Part shown: positions 11,231 to 22,321 of the stretch, piece after piece
Layout of the letters: each line of letters begins with the position of its first letter
Position numbering within the stretch: the stretch's first letter is position 1
NCBI GenBank assembly: GCA_012932295.1
Contig: JAAONU010000105.1
Location: 62,001-126,000 of the forward strand
Direction of reading: 5' to 3'
Origin: Cyclina sinensis
Lineage: Eukaryota > Mollusca > Bivalvia > Venerida > Veneridae
Length of the DNA stretch: 64,000 nt
Notes under the pieces: model-generated
Database searches by the model: none
What the model was told of the DNA's origin: nothing
Seen by the model: only the letters and a program-made list of their open reading frames with translations
Made by a program: the position numbers and the translations under genes

Positions 11231-13078
11231 CTGTTACCAAGTGGTCACATTTTTGCCTTAGTTGTCATGAAACTCAGTCAGGATGTTTGTCCCAGTGATT
11301 ACTCATACGAGTTCGAACATGGGTTATCTGGGATGAAAAACTAGGTCACAAAGACCAAAAATAGAAAAACCTTGTTGACAATCTAGAGGCTACATTTTCA
11401 GTCCAAATATCCTGGAAACTTGTCAGAAAGATTGTTCCAATAATTTCTACTCGTGTTAGAATATGGGTCATCTGGAGTAAAAAACTAGCTCACAGAGCCG
11501 AAATGTGAAAAACCTTGTTCACACTCTACAGGTAACATTTTCAGCTCAAATATCCTGGAAATTTGTCAGAAAGGTTGTTTTGATTATTTCTAGCTCAAGT
11601 TCGCATGTGGGTCATCTTGGGTCAAAAAGTAGGTCACATTGCCCAAAAAAAGAAAAACCTTGTTAACACTCTAGAAACTACTTTTTCAGTTCAAATATCC
11701 TGGAAATATGTCAGAAAGGTTGTTTCCATAAAGAGCCCAAATATGGAAAAACCTTGTTAACATGCCAGAGGTTACATTTTCAGTCAAAATATCCTAAAAA
11801 TTTGTCAGAAAGGTTGTTTCAATGATTTCTAGGTAAGGTTTGAATATGGGTCATCTGGGTTCAAGAACTAGGTCACAGAACCCAAATATGGAAAAACCTT
11901 GTTAACACTCTACAGGTAACATTTTCAGCTCCAGTAACCTGGAAATTTATCAGATAGATTGTTTCAATAGTTTCTAGCTCAGTTTTGTATATGGGTCATA
12001 TGGGGTCAAAAACTAGGTCACAGAGCCCAAAAATAGAAAAACCTTGTTAACAATCCAGAGGTTACATTTCCAGTCCAAATATCCTAAGGTTTTAAATGAT
12101 TTCCAGCTTAAGTTCTAATATGGGTCATCTTGGGTCAAAAACTAGGTCACAGAGCCCAAATATGGAAAAACTTTTTAAACACTCTAGAGGCAACATTTTT
12201 ATATATAGACTTAATATCTGGATATTTGCCAGAAAGGTCGTTTCGATGATTTCTATGTCAAGTTTAAATATGGGTAATCTGGGTTCAAGAACTAGGGCAC
12301 AAAGCACTTGTTTGGAAAAACCTTGTTAACATGCCAGAGGTAACATTTTCAGACCAAATAACCTGGAATTTTGTCAGAAAAATTGTTTTGATGGTGTCTA
12401 GCTCTGTTTTGAACATGGGTCATCTGGACTCAAAATATAAGTCACAGAGCCCAAATATGGAAAAACTTAGTAAACACTCTGGAGGCTACATTTTCAGTCC
12501 AAATAACCTGGAAATTTGTCAGAGGGGTTGTTTCCATGATTTCTAGCTCAAGGTCGAATATAGGTCATCTGGGTTTAAAAACTAGGCCCAAATGGAAAAA
12601 CTTTGTAAACACTCTAGAGGCAACGTTTTCAGTCCAAATGTCCTGGACGTTTGTCAGAAAAGTTGTTTCGATAATTTCTAGCTTATCTTCGAATATGGGT
12701 CGTTTGGGTGCAAAAACTAGGTCACAGAGCCAAAATATGAAAAACCATGTTAAAACTCTAGTGGTTACATTTTCATTCCAAATATACTGGAAATTTGCCT
12801 GAAAGGTTGTTTGGATGATTTCTAGCTCAAGTTTAAATATGGGTTATCTGTGGTCAAAACCAGGTCGTAGAGCCCAAATATGGGAAAACCTTGTTAAAAC
12901 TCTAGAGGTATTATTTTCAGTCCAAATATACTTGAAATTTGTGAGAAAAATTGTTTCAGTAATTTCTAGGTTAAGTTTGAATATGGGTCATCTGGGGCCA
13001 ATTAATCAGGTCCATAACAATTTTGTTAAAAGGAGTCATACTCAGGTGAGAGATCTAGGGCCATCATGGCCCTCTTGT
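11231..13078 (+). mobile_element. Satellite-bearing element, about 145-bp monomers (copy 1)
   Basis: About 12 diverged tandem monomers of about 145 bp carry phrases such as TATGGGTCATCTGGGGTCAA, AACTAGGTCACAGAGCCCAA, CCTTGTTAACACTCTAGAGG and CCTGGAAATTTGTCAGAAAG. The leading unit differs (CACATTTTTGCC, TTTGTCCCAGTGATTACTC) and reappears at the start of 45650-48313. The array ends with ACTCAGGTGAGAGATCT and the cap palindrome GGGCCATCATGGCCC plus CTTGT. Open frames of 60-114 codons at 12096-13159 are repeat artefacts. Compared with the 45.6-kb copy, the 5' end appears truncated. Confidence 0.75.
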
Positions 13079-13380
13079 ATATGGATACATACAGCAAGTT
13101 TTATGAAAATGTTTCTGTGCATGAGCAGCTCATCATGGCCATCTTTTTTCAGATATTGATTAACGATTTGATGTCATTTAAATTAGTTACTGTTGAAAGG
13201 GTTTTCAGCTGATATCAAATGGTATTTAGCTTTTAAAAATACAACTCCTTGAACAAGTTGTTAACTGAAGTAACAGTTTTATGGGTAATTGTTAAGGTGT
13301 AGAGTTGTTATTATTTACTAGTCTATTCTGAAGATAAACAAAAACTGTCATTGAAAGATGACAATGTCTCCGAAATGGTG

Positions 13381-14180
13381 CTTTGACCTTTGAGCTGAGG
13401 ACCAGATGAAGAGAAATTGTAGTTCCTTCAAGGTGAAGGTCATAGAGGGATCAAGGTAAAAAAGGGTGTATGTGATCAGATGAAGATTGTAGATTTTTCA
13501 AAAGAAATGGTTTTTTTTGACAATTTGACCTCAAGGTCAAGATCATGTAGGGGTTAAGGTCAAAAATATATTTGCATTTGGATGATTTCTCCCAAAGTGT
13601 TATGTGTAAACATGAACTTAACTTCTTTAATGGTAAAGAAGTTATGGCCTGAGTATTAAGAATTTTTGCCAACTGAACCTTTTGAGGTCAAGGTCATTTT
13701 AATATATGTCAGTGGGAAGGTCTTATCTACATAAAGGGGTGTTGTTTGCAAGTATGAAGTAAATCCATTTACTGATAAGGAAGTTCATTTACTAATTATG
13801 AAATTATGGGCAATATTTAAGCTTTCTGACAATTGGACATGAGAGGACAATCGTTATTCAAGGGTCAAAGTCACAAAAATATATGTCATATGGATGGTCT
13901 TGTCCAAAGAGGTGTTGTGTTCAAGTTAGAAGTAAATCCATTTACTGACAAGGAAGTTATTAGCAATGTTAAACTTATTTGACAGCTGGACCCTAGGGGT
14001 CAAGGTCATTCAGGGGTCAAAGTGAAACAAATTCATGTCGATGGGAAGGTCTTGTCCAAAGGGGTGTTGTGTTCAAGTATGAAGTAAATCCGTTTACTAT
14101 TAAGGAAGTTATGGATTGGACGGAATGATGAAATGACCAGCTGACAGACAGAGAGGTCAAAAAACTATGTGCCTTCCTTC
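13381..14180 (-). repeat. Tandem array with GGTCAAGGTCAT core
   Basis: Four to five diverged copies of a monomer of about 140-170 bp contain AAGTAAATCCATTTACTGA, AAGGAAGTTATGG, TTGGAC..GAGG and GGTCAAGGTCAT. It ends in GACAGACAGAGAGGTC near 14143, the complement of the GTCTGTC-type stretch that starts related elements, so the element reads on the minus strand. A piece of the same family is at 9744-9958. Confidence 0.6.
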
Positions 14181-14270
14181 AGGGGAATAAAAATGGTACA
14201 ATGTATGCCAGTTCCAAATGAACATACGTTATGTCTTAACTTCCACTGTAATGTGTGGCATCAAAATTTA

Positions 14271-14745
14271 GATATGCCGTTCATAGCAACTTTGTAAATA
14301 AAAATTTTATCACTCAGAATTTAGATATGCCATTCATAGCAACTTTGTAAATAACAATTTTATCACTCAGAATTTAGATATGCCATTCATAGCAACTTTG
14401 TAAATAACAATTTTATCACTCAGAATTTAGATATACCATTCATAGCAATTTTGTAAACAACAATTTTATTATTCAATATTTAGATATACCATTCATAGCA
14501 ACTGTGTAAAGAACAATTTAGATAATTATGCCATTCATAGCAACTCTGTAAACAACATTTTAATCTATACAAAATTTAGGTAATTATGCCATTCATAGCA
14601 GCTCTGTAAACAACAATTTAATCTATCAAAATTTAGATATGCCATTCGTAGCAACTCTGTAAAAAAAATATTTATCAATTTTTTTTCTGTTTAAACATGC
14701 TATTCATAGCAGCTCAACCTTCTGTAAACAACAATTTCATCTATC
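14271..14745. repeat. 53-bp tandem minisatellite
   Basis: About nine copies of a unit built on GATATGCCATTCATAGCAAC, TTTGTAAATAACAATTTTAT and CACTCAGAATTTA. The first copies start at 14271, 14324, 14377 and 14430, exactly 53 bp apart and nearly identical. Later copies, from about 14483, diverge and change length. Confidence 0.85.
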
Positions 14746-14759
14746 AGCACTGAAAAAAA

Positions 14760-15320
14760 AAAAAAGATTAGTTTTGATAGTACAAACTGAATCTACAGGT
14801 GAGAGATAAAACTGGACATTTTGACAGCATGTTAGTTTTATGTACTTTGTTTTATCATTTCAAAAATAACAAAAAAATGGTGAAGGAAATTTGATGGAAG
14901 CGAACTTCAGCATACAGTGATCATTGTTAGCAGTAAGGCACAAAGATAATTATACTACCTGGATTTTTCTTGAAGCACAAAACTCATTAAATTTTATGGC
15001 CTTTAAAAACAATATTACAAGCCTGGCTTCTGTCTTTGACACATCTTATGAAAAGAAAAGTTATGGCATCTTTGAATCCAACATTAGGTCATCATAGGCC
15101 CCACTCACTGTTGAAAAATGATAGCAAAACTGATGTAACAGGCAAAGAAAAACATGAGGAATTCTGTCATGAAGAATGGTTGGTTTGTGTTCTGTGAACT
15201 GCTGATTGATATGGTAGGTCAAAAAATACATATTTGAATCTGTTAGCTTCATCATATAGCAGTGTTGTAATAGCTGAGCTTGTACCTGGATTTCATGACA
15301 ACATGCAATATTTTCATCAT
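14760..15320. other. AT-rich non-coding sequence
   Basis: No supported gene or repeat. A short A tract follows the minisatellite. Confidence 0.45.
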
Positions 15321-15324
15321 GTCT

Positions 15325-15480
15325 TCATTGCTAAATGATAGAGTACTCAAGCTTACTAGCAAAAGCACTTAGTCTAAACAGAATTGACTGTGGCATTTTA
15401 TGCTGTAAAAGAACCTAGTGATGCATAGTAATAGACCTTGTTTCCTTTGTACCTTGTCTGTGTGTTTATACAAAAGAATA
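15325..15480 (+). repeat. Segmental duplication unit 2, distal block
   Basis: Counterpart of 5480-5640: it shares GCTAAATGATAGAGTACTC, TCTAAACAGA and AATAGACCTTGTTTCCTTTG-like text. It sits about 530 bp upstream of exon-like copy 3, in the same relative order as in unit 1. Confidence 0.5.
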
Positions 15481-16008
15481 TCTGAATCAGTCTTTGAAGG
15501 AAATCATTCAAGTTATTTTTAGCTCGTCTAAGTGAGCTAGCTTTGAGATTGGCTATTGTTTTAGCATCATTCCATCTGTCTCTGTTGTTAGCATTTTAGC
15601 TCGTGATTATTCTAGAGGCAGCATGCTTGATCCTGATCATGTGGCTCCAAATAGGTCTAAAAGCTGATTGTGTCAACTATTACATTGAAAACAGTACATG
15701 TGCTTTACGAAAGGTGTTTTTTTGTTGTTTTTTTGGTTGTATTTTTCACTGCAACACCACAGTTAACAGTTTTTCTTTTGTTATGCTCAGTTCCTTAGAA
15801 ACTTTGTAAATGAAATATAGTTGTATCATTAGGTAGACACCTTCCTTTGTCAGCTTAAGGAACCTTTGTCCACTCAGCTGTCACCAGTATCAAATTGCAA
15901 ATTATATTTTCTTTTAACTTTTCTAATGATAAAGGTCTTGTACAAATGCTATTATTTGGAACATTGATAAAGATTTGTCAAGCTTAAAATATCTTCATCT
16001 CATTTCAG

Positions 16009-16088
16009 GAGATTGTATGGCAGTAGCTTCTAACACATTTTTCCAAGAATAAAGACTACAGGGATTCTGAAATTTGCAACTTTATCAG
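16009..16088 (+). other. Exon-like segment, duplicate copy 3
   Basis: This 80-nt segment is bounded by a strong acceptor (CATCTCATTTCAG) and a donor-like GTAATG. It shares TAGCTTCTAACAC with copy 1 and CCAAGAATAAAGA with copy 2. The common frame reads MAVASNTFFQE then stop. No family is recognised. Confidence 0.35.
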
Positions 16089-16599
16089 GTAATGGCAGGC
16101 ATTGATATAGTTTTTAATTGCTTTTAAGTAATTCACAAACAATGCTTTATTCAGTAAAACTCAGTTAACAGTTGAAACACTTGCATGACCTGTTTGTTGG
16201 TTGGGTAATATCTTGATACTGTACAGTAATGTCTGTAAATTAAAACAAACAGAGCAGAATAACAGGTCAGACATTGAAGTGTATGGCGATGTAAACATAA
16301 TACTGAAACCAATGTTTCACTGTTTTTGGTAAAAGGTCAGCGATAAGTCTTTCGAGTAGCTGCAAGCATAAGCCAAATGTTTTGTTGTTACATCCTAGTA
16401 TTAAGCAGTTATAATTGGTGTTCTGTACTTAAGAATAGCTAACACTGGAAAAAAAATCAGTCTGTGCTTTTGAGTTTTTCATTGGTACCAGTTGCCTGTA
16501 CGACTAATGCTGCACAATGAAAAGTTCACTTGTGTGAGGTTGTGGGTGATAGTGCATGATACAGAAAGCATCTCTTTCCAGAAACACTTTACCTTACAT

Positions 16600-16738
16600 G
16601 CCCATAGTGTATAGCAGAGATGTGAGGCCTTTGTTAAATGTCTCATCTAAGACACTAGCATAAGGAAAGGTGGGGATTGAACTTGGAATTCCTGGATTAC
16701 CAAAGGCCTGTACATTACCAATGGACCAGTGCTACACA
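16600..16738 (-). mobile_element. tRNA-derived SINE, minus strand
   Basis: On the minus strand TGGTCCATTGGTAATG (A-box-like, complement of about 16714-16729) precedes AAGTTCAATCCCC (B-box-like, complement of 16672-16684). Cloverleaf pairing is incomplete, so this is a SINE head rather than a tRNA gene. Confidence 0.5.
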
Positions 16739-17299
16739 CAAAAATAACAGTGAACTTCTATTGAAGTGATATTAACATATATTGAAGTAATAAAAATGCA
16801 GTCAGACTAATTGTGCAATGGTTGATATAACATTGATGCATTATTTGTGTTATAATTTTGACTTAACTTTAGTGCAGCAAGAAGCAATTTGTGAAGGAAG
16901 AGGGTCTCTCAGATCCCAAGATTAAATGACCATGTTTGTGATCACTTTGTAATCAATCATGTCTGTCAGCCTGAGTACAGTGATTCTTGTTTCCTTGTCA
17001 TGTTGACATGATGTAAACAAGATAGATCATCCTAAAGGTATCAAATTTGTTATCCGTTTCCTAATCCAGTATGAGAAAGTGATTCTGATTGAAATGCAGA
17101 CACTGTGTCCCCATGTATAACATGATGTAGAATGGTGAAAGATAAATAACATGATTGAATTCAGTACACAAGATTTAATTAACTGTTAATGGATTATATG
17201 TTCTCAAAAGAATAGACTTATACGGTGGAAGCTTTTTTATCATGTTGTGAAACTATTGTTTTCTGTGATTAAAAGGAAGAAAGGGAAGAAAGTTAGGCT

Positions 17300-17945
17300 T
17301 AATACATGGATTATAGCAATCTGCTACACCAACTGACCACTTACCAAATATGGTCATATGGGCTTGCTTGATGTTTTCTCATCTCCATTTCTGCTTTTAG
17401 TGTAGACTAATTGGAGTAAAATAAAATGAAGAAAAGGCTTTGAGGAGAGAAAGGATGCATATTTTTACATTACTATTACTTTGTAAATCATTCTGCATAA
17501 TTTATATTCTTATTCTAATTTTCTGTCCCAGATAAAGAAAAAAATGATTTCATTTTTTGTTTTTGTTTTTTGTAGTTCATATTATATTCCATAAAGACTT
17601 AAGCCTTATAAATCAAGTTTCTTTAAATATTTTTGTTATGTTTTTTCTTTTTAACTGAACTATATTTAACTTTAAAATATGTCTTTTAATGAAAACAAAA
17701 GGGAATTAGTAATTGAGATGTCAGAAAGTATAATATCCTATTACTGAAGCCAATAGGTTCAGTGGAAGTAAATTAGGTGCATAAGCTGTAAATTTATTTA
17801 AATTGTTATTTCTGTTTTGTCATTAAACTTTCCCATAAACTTCTGTTATTTTATTTACTGGTTATGCTCTTTCATTGCTTTTAGATATTGATTACTTGTC
17901 GTTTTGCTCTTCTATACCCAGATGTTTAATTTGTTGGTTTAATTG
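17300..17945. other. AT-rich non-coding sequence
   Basis: Homopolymeric T and A stretches dominate; no feature is supported. Confidence 0.5.
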
Positions 17946-17952
17946 AGTTTAA

Positions 17953-18161
17953 CCCTTTACTCCATAGATACGTGTTTTAACGCATATGCGACCAGTGCAG
18001 ATCCAGATCAGGATCTCCACTGTTCGCTTTTATATCCATAAAAGTATTTCTGACTAAAAAGCGAACAGTGGAGATCCTGATCAGACTGCACGGATGTGCA
18101 GGCTGATCTGGATCTGCACTGGTCGCATATGAGATTTAACACTTAACCATGTGGTAAAGGG
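17953..18161. mobile_element. TTAA-flanked palindromic MITE, 209 bp
   Basis: The ends CCCTTTAC and GTAAAGGG are inverted and flanked by TTAA (17949-17952 and 18162-18165). Most of the element is a near-perfect foldback: GCATATGCGACCAGTGCAGA on the left pairs with TCTGCACTGGTCGCATATG on the right, and AGGATCTCCACTGTTCGCTT pairs with AAGCGAACAGTGGAGATCCT. The structure fits a short piggyBac-like MITE that could form one long hairpin in single-stranded form. I recall similar palindromes in other bivalve genomes. Confidence 0.8.
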
Positions 18162-18171
18162 TTAATGCCCA

Positions 18172-18345
18172 GAAGCAGTCAACCAGTGTTTCTAGGAAGA
18201 ACCAGTACTAGACTGTAAGAACCTGCCAACTTTTCTGACATAAATGGTAATGGTCACTAGCAGGGCTTGAACCTATGACCATCAGTCAGTAAGAGGTTAA
18301 GTGATTTGAGGTCAGTGACTTTGACCACTTGAACAGGTGGATAGG
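18172..18345 (-). mobile_element. tRNA-derived SINE family member (minus)
   Basis: Read on the minus strand, CAAGTGGTCAAAGTCACTGA (A-box region) is followed by GGTCATAGGTTCAAGCCC (B-box region) and then ACCATTTATGTCAGAA. The element at 36243-36420 has the same order, including ACCATTTATGTGAGAA, so both belong to one SINE family. Confidence 0.55.
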
Positions 18346-18455
18346 TGTGATTATTATTCTTGGCCATTTTAAGGAACTCTTTATATGCCCATTTGAAAAA
18401 AATGGTCATATTATGGGAATGCCCATGGCAGGTGGGTGGGTGTGCGGGCAAGCTG

Positions 18456-19260
18456 ATGGTTTCCAGTTTTGTCCAGAGCATATCTTCTACTTGCATGGTG
18501 GGATTTTAGTATTGATACAATTGTCCACCATCATGAGACATAGTGTCGCGCGCATGAACCAGGTCTCTAGGTTCACGATTGTGAGGTGGAGTGTTGCATG
18601 CAAAATTTAGGTCTTTTTGGTCAAGGTCACACATAGAGATCAAAGTTCAGATAAAAATATGAAAATGTGTGTATGGACAATTTAGTCACCATGAATCGAG
18701 TGATTCTATCACATTTGTTTACCATCAAGAGACTAAGCATTACAGGCATAATATAGTTCCATATATGCATGGTCCAGGTGATTAGAGATGATGAAATGTC
18801 CAGATTTTGTCCAGAGCTTATCTTCTACATGCATGGAGGGATTTTAGTATTACTTGATACAAAGTTTTACCATCATGAGACGTAGTGTTTGAGTGCATGA
18901 ATCAGGTTTCTAGGGCAAAGGTCAAGGTCACACTAAAAGGTCAGAGGCAAAGGTCAGATAAAATATGAAAATGTATGTACAGACCATTTAGTCATCATGA
19001 ATTTAGTGATTCTATTACATATGTTCACTATCATAAGACTGGGCATTACACGCATAATCCAGTTCCATATATGCAAGGTCAAGGTGATTAGAGATGATGA
19101 AATGTCCAGATTTTGTCCCGAGCATATCTTCTACATGGAGAGATTTTAATATTACCTGATACAGCTGTTCTTGCATCTTGAGATGTAGTGTTGAACGCAT
19201 GTCTCTAGGTAAAAAATCCAGGTCACACTTAGAGGTCAGAGGAAAATGCTTTTCTGGAGC
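18456..19260 (+). repeat. Tandem array, about 300-bp monomers
   Basis: Two full copies and one partial copy start at about 18456, 18801 and 19098. Recurring phrases are CCAGATTTTGTCCAGAGC, TATCTTCTACATGCATG, CATCATGAGAC.TAGTGT, GGTCAAGGTCACAC and GATTAGAGATGATGAAATG. The family continues at 19673-19945, 20575-20680 and, in a related form, at 54004-55246. Confidence 0.65.
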
Positions 19261-19282
19261 AAAACTCCTACATGCATTGATC

Positions 19283-19653
19283 AGATCTCACCAATGACTG
19301 ATAATTATATTAAGAGGTGTTACAAATTGAAATTATGTTATTTACAGTATTTCACAACCAAACACTTAACCCAAAGTGAGAACAGAAGTTCTTTAAACAC
19401 TGCCGCCGCATAATAATCAAAACATAATTATTTAAATCTTCACTGCAAAAAGGATATGATAATCAAAATTTTTTAGCAAAGTATACCTTAAATGTGGACA
19501 CCAAGTAAGATTATCATAACTAGTTATTAAAACATAACAAGAAGCAGCTAAAAATATTTTTTTAAATGTTATTTGTGGAGGTTAGTTCTAGAGAAAAATC
19601 TACCAAAGCGTTCCTTCATGCTGTAGGGAAATGCATAAGACTTAAAAAAAAAA
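19283..19653 (+). mobile_element. About 370-bp dispersed repeat (plus copy), A-tailed
   Basis: This copy begins AGATCTCACCAATGACTG and ends GCATAAGACTT followed by ten A residues. A reverse-complement copy with clear but imperfect identity lies at 23567-23952, with a similar A-rich end. The copy interrupts the array of 18456-19945. The A-rich end suggests a retroposon, but no tRNA-like head or target duplication is evident. Confidence 0.6.
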
Positions 19654-19672
19654 GACAAGAAACTTATTGGTT

Positions 19673-19945
19673 CAGGTTTGAATTAAGAAGAGCGGGCTCA
19701 ACATTCTGCCCGTGGGCATGTCTTGTATTTTTATATATAGTGGCACAAATGTCCACTTTGTGAGGGGAAGTGTCCTGCATTTAATTCAGGTCCCTGTGGC
19801 CAAGGTCAAGGTCACACATAGAGGTCAAAGATCAGATAAAAGTATGAAAATATGTATGGACCATTAAATCATCATGAATTAAGGGAGTCTATCACAAATG
19901 TTCACCATCATGAGACTGAGTTTTACATAATTTAGGTTAATATTT
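19673..19945 (+). repeat. End cap and further monomer of the 300-bp array
   Basis: GGTTCAGGTTTGAATTAAGA, AGCGGGCT and CATTCTGCCC.TGGGCATGTC (19673-19727) also close the element at 54004-55246, so this is a family terminus. A further monomer with GGTCAAGGTCACACATAGAG follows to 19945. Confidence 0.55.
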
Positions 19946-19949
19946 TTAC

Positions 19950-20030
19950 CTTGCCTGTTTTCGAAGAAAAAGTCGAGCTATTATGGTCACTGAGTCGTTG
20001 GCAGCAGCATGCAAAAACTTAAATGTAGCT
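19950..20030 (+). repeat. Terminus of a GTCGAGCT-type element
   Basis: CCTGTTTTCGAAGAAAAAGT, CGAGCTATTATGGTCACTG and CGTCGTTGG-like text form the start of a bivalve repeat type that also occurs at 28713-29117. Only the end is present here. Confidence 0.45.
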
Positions 20031-20054
20031 GATTATTCATAAACAAAGTTTGAG

Positions 20055-20286
20055 GAAAGTAAAATCTACAATACATAAAACTAGTTAGCAGAATTTAATT
20101 AATACACAATGGATTATGTTTTGTACTAAAATGACTTGCTTACTTTAAAACGACTTTCAAAAGGGTTTCTCATGTTGCAAAGATTTTACTTTCTTCTTTT
20201 ATAATATTTACATGCTAATAAGGTGTTTTATTCCATAGTGTATTAATTAAATTCTGCTAGTGTTATGTTTTGTAGATTTTACTTTC
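20055..20286. mobile_element. Foldback MITE, about 232 bp
   Basis: The left arm GAAAGTAAAATCTACAA (from 20055) through GCAGAATTTAATTAATACAC pairs with the right arm ending at 20286, whose complement gives the same phrases. The arms are about 57 bp with only a few mismatches, around an AT-rich centre. Target-site duplication is not clear. Confidence 0.7.
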
Positions 20287-20289
20287 ATC

Positions 20290-20680
20290 CATTATATATG
20301 TAATAATATCTACATGAAAAATATGTAATAAATTTATTTATTTATAAGTTATTATTTGTTGTTACATATACTATGACAATTACAGAACAAAAGGTGTTAA
20401 AACTAGATCCACAAATAGGGCCTCAAATAGGGCCGCAAAGAGGGCCGCAGAATAAGGATCATCACACAAAAAGACCATTTATAAAATGTTTATCAGGCAA
20501 AAATCACAGAAAAGGTACGTTATCATAGTGACATCCGATAAATAAAACAGACGTGTGATGGTGCTGCCCCACAGTGCTCTTGTTGCAAGGTAAAGCTCAC
20601 TAGAGTTGATGAAATGCCCAGATTTTGTCCAGAGCATATCTTCTACATGCATAGAGGGATTTCAGTATTACTTCAGATTC
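20290..20680. other. AT-rich spacer with 12-bp triplication and array fragment
   Basis: At 20413-20450 a 12-bp unit (CAAATAGGGCCT/CAAATAGGGCCG/CAAAGAGGGCCG) is repeated three times. Near 20605-20680 a fragment of the 300-bp array family (AGAGCATATCTTCTACATGC) is present. The rest is unremarkable. Confidence 0.45.
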
Positions 20681-20865
20681 ATTTAAAATGTATGTTTCAC
20701 TATCCAGCACTAGGAATAGTCAAACTTGCTTTCCTATTAACACCTCTTTATCCATTATGCACACATCTTCACCAAAAACTTTTGTGACAGGCATATTTTG
20801 TGACAATGGCACTCTTGTCATAAATTAAACCCTTTTATGTATATGTAAATTTGGTTGTAACTCAT

Positions 20866-22150
20866 TATTATACCCCTGCACAACAAAGTTGTGGGGGGTA
20901 TACTGGAATCAGCTTGTCTGTCTGGCCATCCGTCCCACCATCCGTCAGTTTTTCCTTGTCCACCCAATAACTTAAGAATCCTTTGACCCACAGTCTTCAT
21001 ATTTGGTCTGGATATTGGTCATGGCCAGTAGATGACCCGTGTGGATTTTGAGGTCACTGGGTCAAAGGTCAAGGTCACAGGGGCCTTGACTAAAAAAACT
21101 TTTTCGCCCAATAACTTAAGAATCCTTTGACCCTCAGTCTTAGGTCACTGGGTCAAAGGTCAAGGTCACAGGGACCTTGACTACAAAAAACTTGTCTGCC
21201 CAATAACTTAAGAATCCTTTGACCCACAGTCTTCATATTTGGTGTGTAGGTTGGTCATGACCAGCGGATGACCCCTATTTATTTTGAGGTCACTGGGTCA
21301 AAGGTCAAGGTCACAGGAGCCTTGACTAAAAAAAGTTTGTCTGCCCAATAACTTAATATAATTAAGATTCCGTTGACCCACAGTCTTCATATTTAGTGTG
21401 GAGGTTGGTCATGACTAGTAGATGACCCCTATTTATTTTGAGGTCACTGGGTCAAAGGTCATGGTCACAGGAGCTTTGACTTAACAAAGCTTGTCCGCCC
21501 AATATTTAAGAATCCTTTGACCCGCAGTCTTAGGTCATTGGGTCAAAGGTCAAGGTCACGGGCCTTGACTACAAAAACTTGTCTGCCCAAAAACTAAAGA
21601 ATCCTTTGACCCACAGTCTTCATATTTGGTGTGGAGGTTGGTCGTGACCAGTAGATGACCCCTATATATTTTGAGGTCACTGGGTCAAAGGTCAAGGTCA
21701 CAGGAGCCTTGACTAAAAAAAGCTTGTCCGCCCAATAACTTAAGAATTCTTTGACCCACAGTCTTCATATTTGGTGTGGAGGTTGGTCATGACCAGTAGA
21801 TGACCCCTTTTATTTTGAGGTCACTGGGTCAAAGGTCAAGGTCACAGGAGCTTTGACTGAAAAAAGCTTATCGGCCCAATAACTTAAGATTCCTTTGACC
21901 CACAGTCTTCATATTTGGTGTGGAGGTTGGTCATGACCAGAAGATGACCCCTATTTATTTTGAGATAACTTGGTTAAAGGTCATGGTCACAGGAGCTTTG
22001 ACTTAGAAAAGCTTGTCCGCCGAATAATTGAAGAATCCTTTGAGCCTCAGTCTTCATATTTGGTCTGGAGGTTGGTCATGACTAGTACATGCCCCCTACT
22101 GATTTTGAGGTCACTGGGTCAAAGGTCATGGTTACAGTAGCTTTCATTCA
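20866..22150 (+). mobile_element. Satellite-bearing element rich in GGGTCAAAGGTCAAGGTCAC
   Basis: The left end has a hairpin (TATACCCC ... GGGGGGTATA, 20868-20902), then a GTCTGTC/CCGTCC/CCATCCGTC-like stretch, then a tandem array. The long monomer (about 140-155 bp) includes CCAATAACTTAAGAATCC, TTTGACCCACAGTCTTCATA, GTGGAGGTTGGTCATGACC and GGGTCAAAGGTCAAGGTCAC. Two short monomers (about 85 bp, near 21104-21190 and 21495-21585) jump from CAGTCTT straight to AGGTCA, so they are internal-deletion variants. About nine monomers in total. No coding capacity. Confidence 0.75.
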
Positions 22151-22321
22151 AAAGCTTGACCTCCCAGTTATGTGGCATAAATTAGTAAAAATGACTTAAA
22201 TCCATTAAAAACCAAATGTAATTCATTGTTCTTCATTAAGGGCTGCAAAAGTTCAGAAGATTTTCATCACTTTGATCAAGATTACTTTATTATTAGTCAG
22301 TCCAATAAATCATTTTTAATT

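Larger units (their letters stand above)
15880..17290 (+). repeat. Segmental duplication unit 3, proximal part
   Basis: Aligns with 1178-2560 and 7515-9480. It shares CTTGTACAAATGCTATTAT and ACATTGATAAAGATTTGTCA with unit 1 upstream of the exon-like segment, and the CTGTCAGCCTGA / ACAGTGATTCTTGTTTC / GTTGACATGATG block near 16963-17010 with unit 2. Confidence 0.65.

Noticed and set aside
12096..13159. Open frames of 60-114 codons as genes
   Set aside because: They translate the 145-bp satellite monomer and run into the terminal cap.
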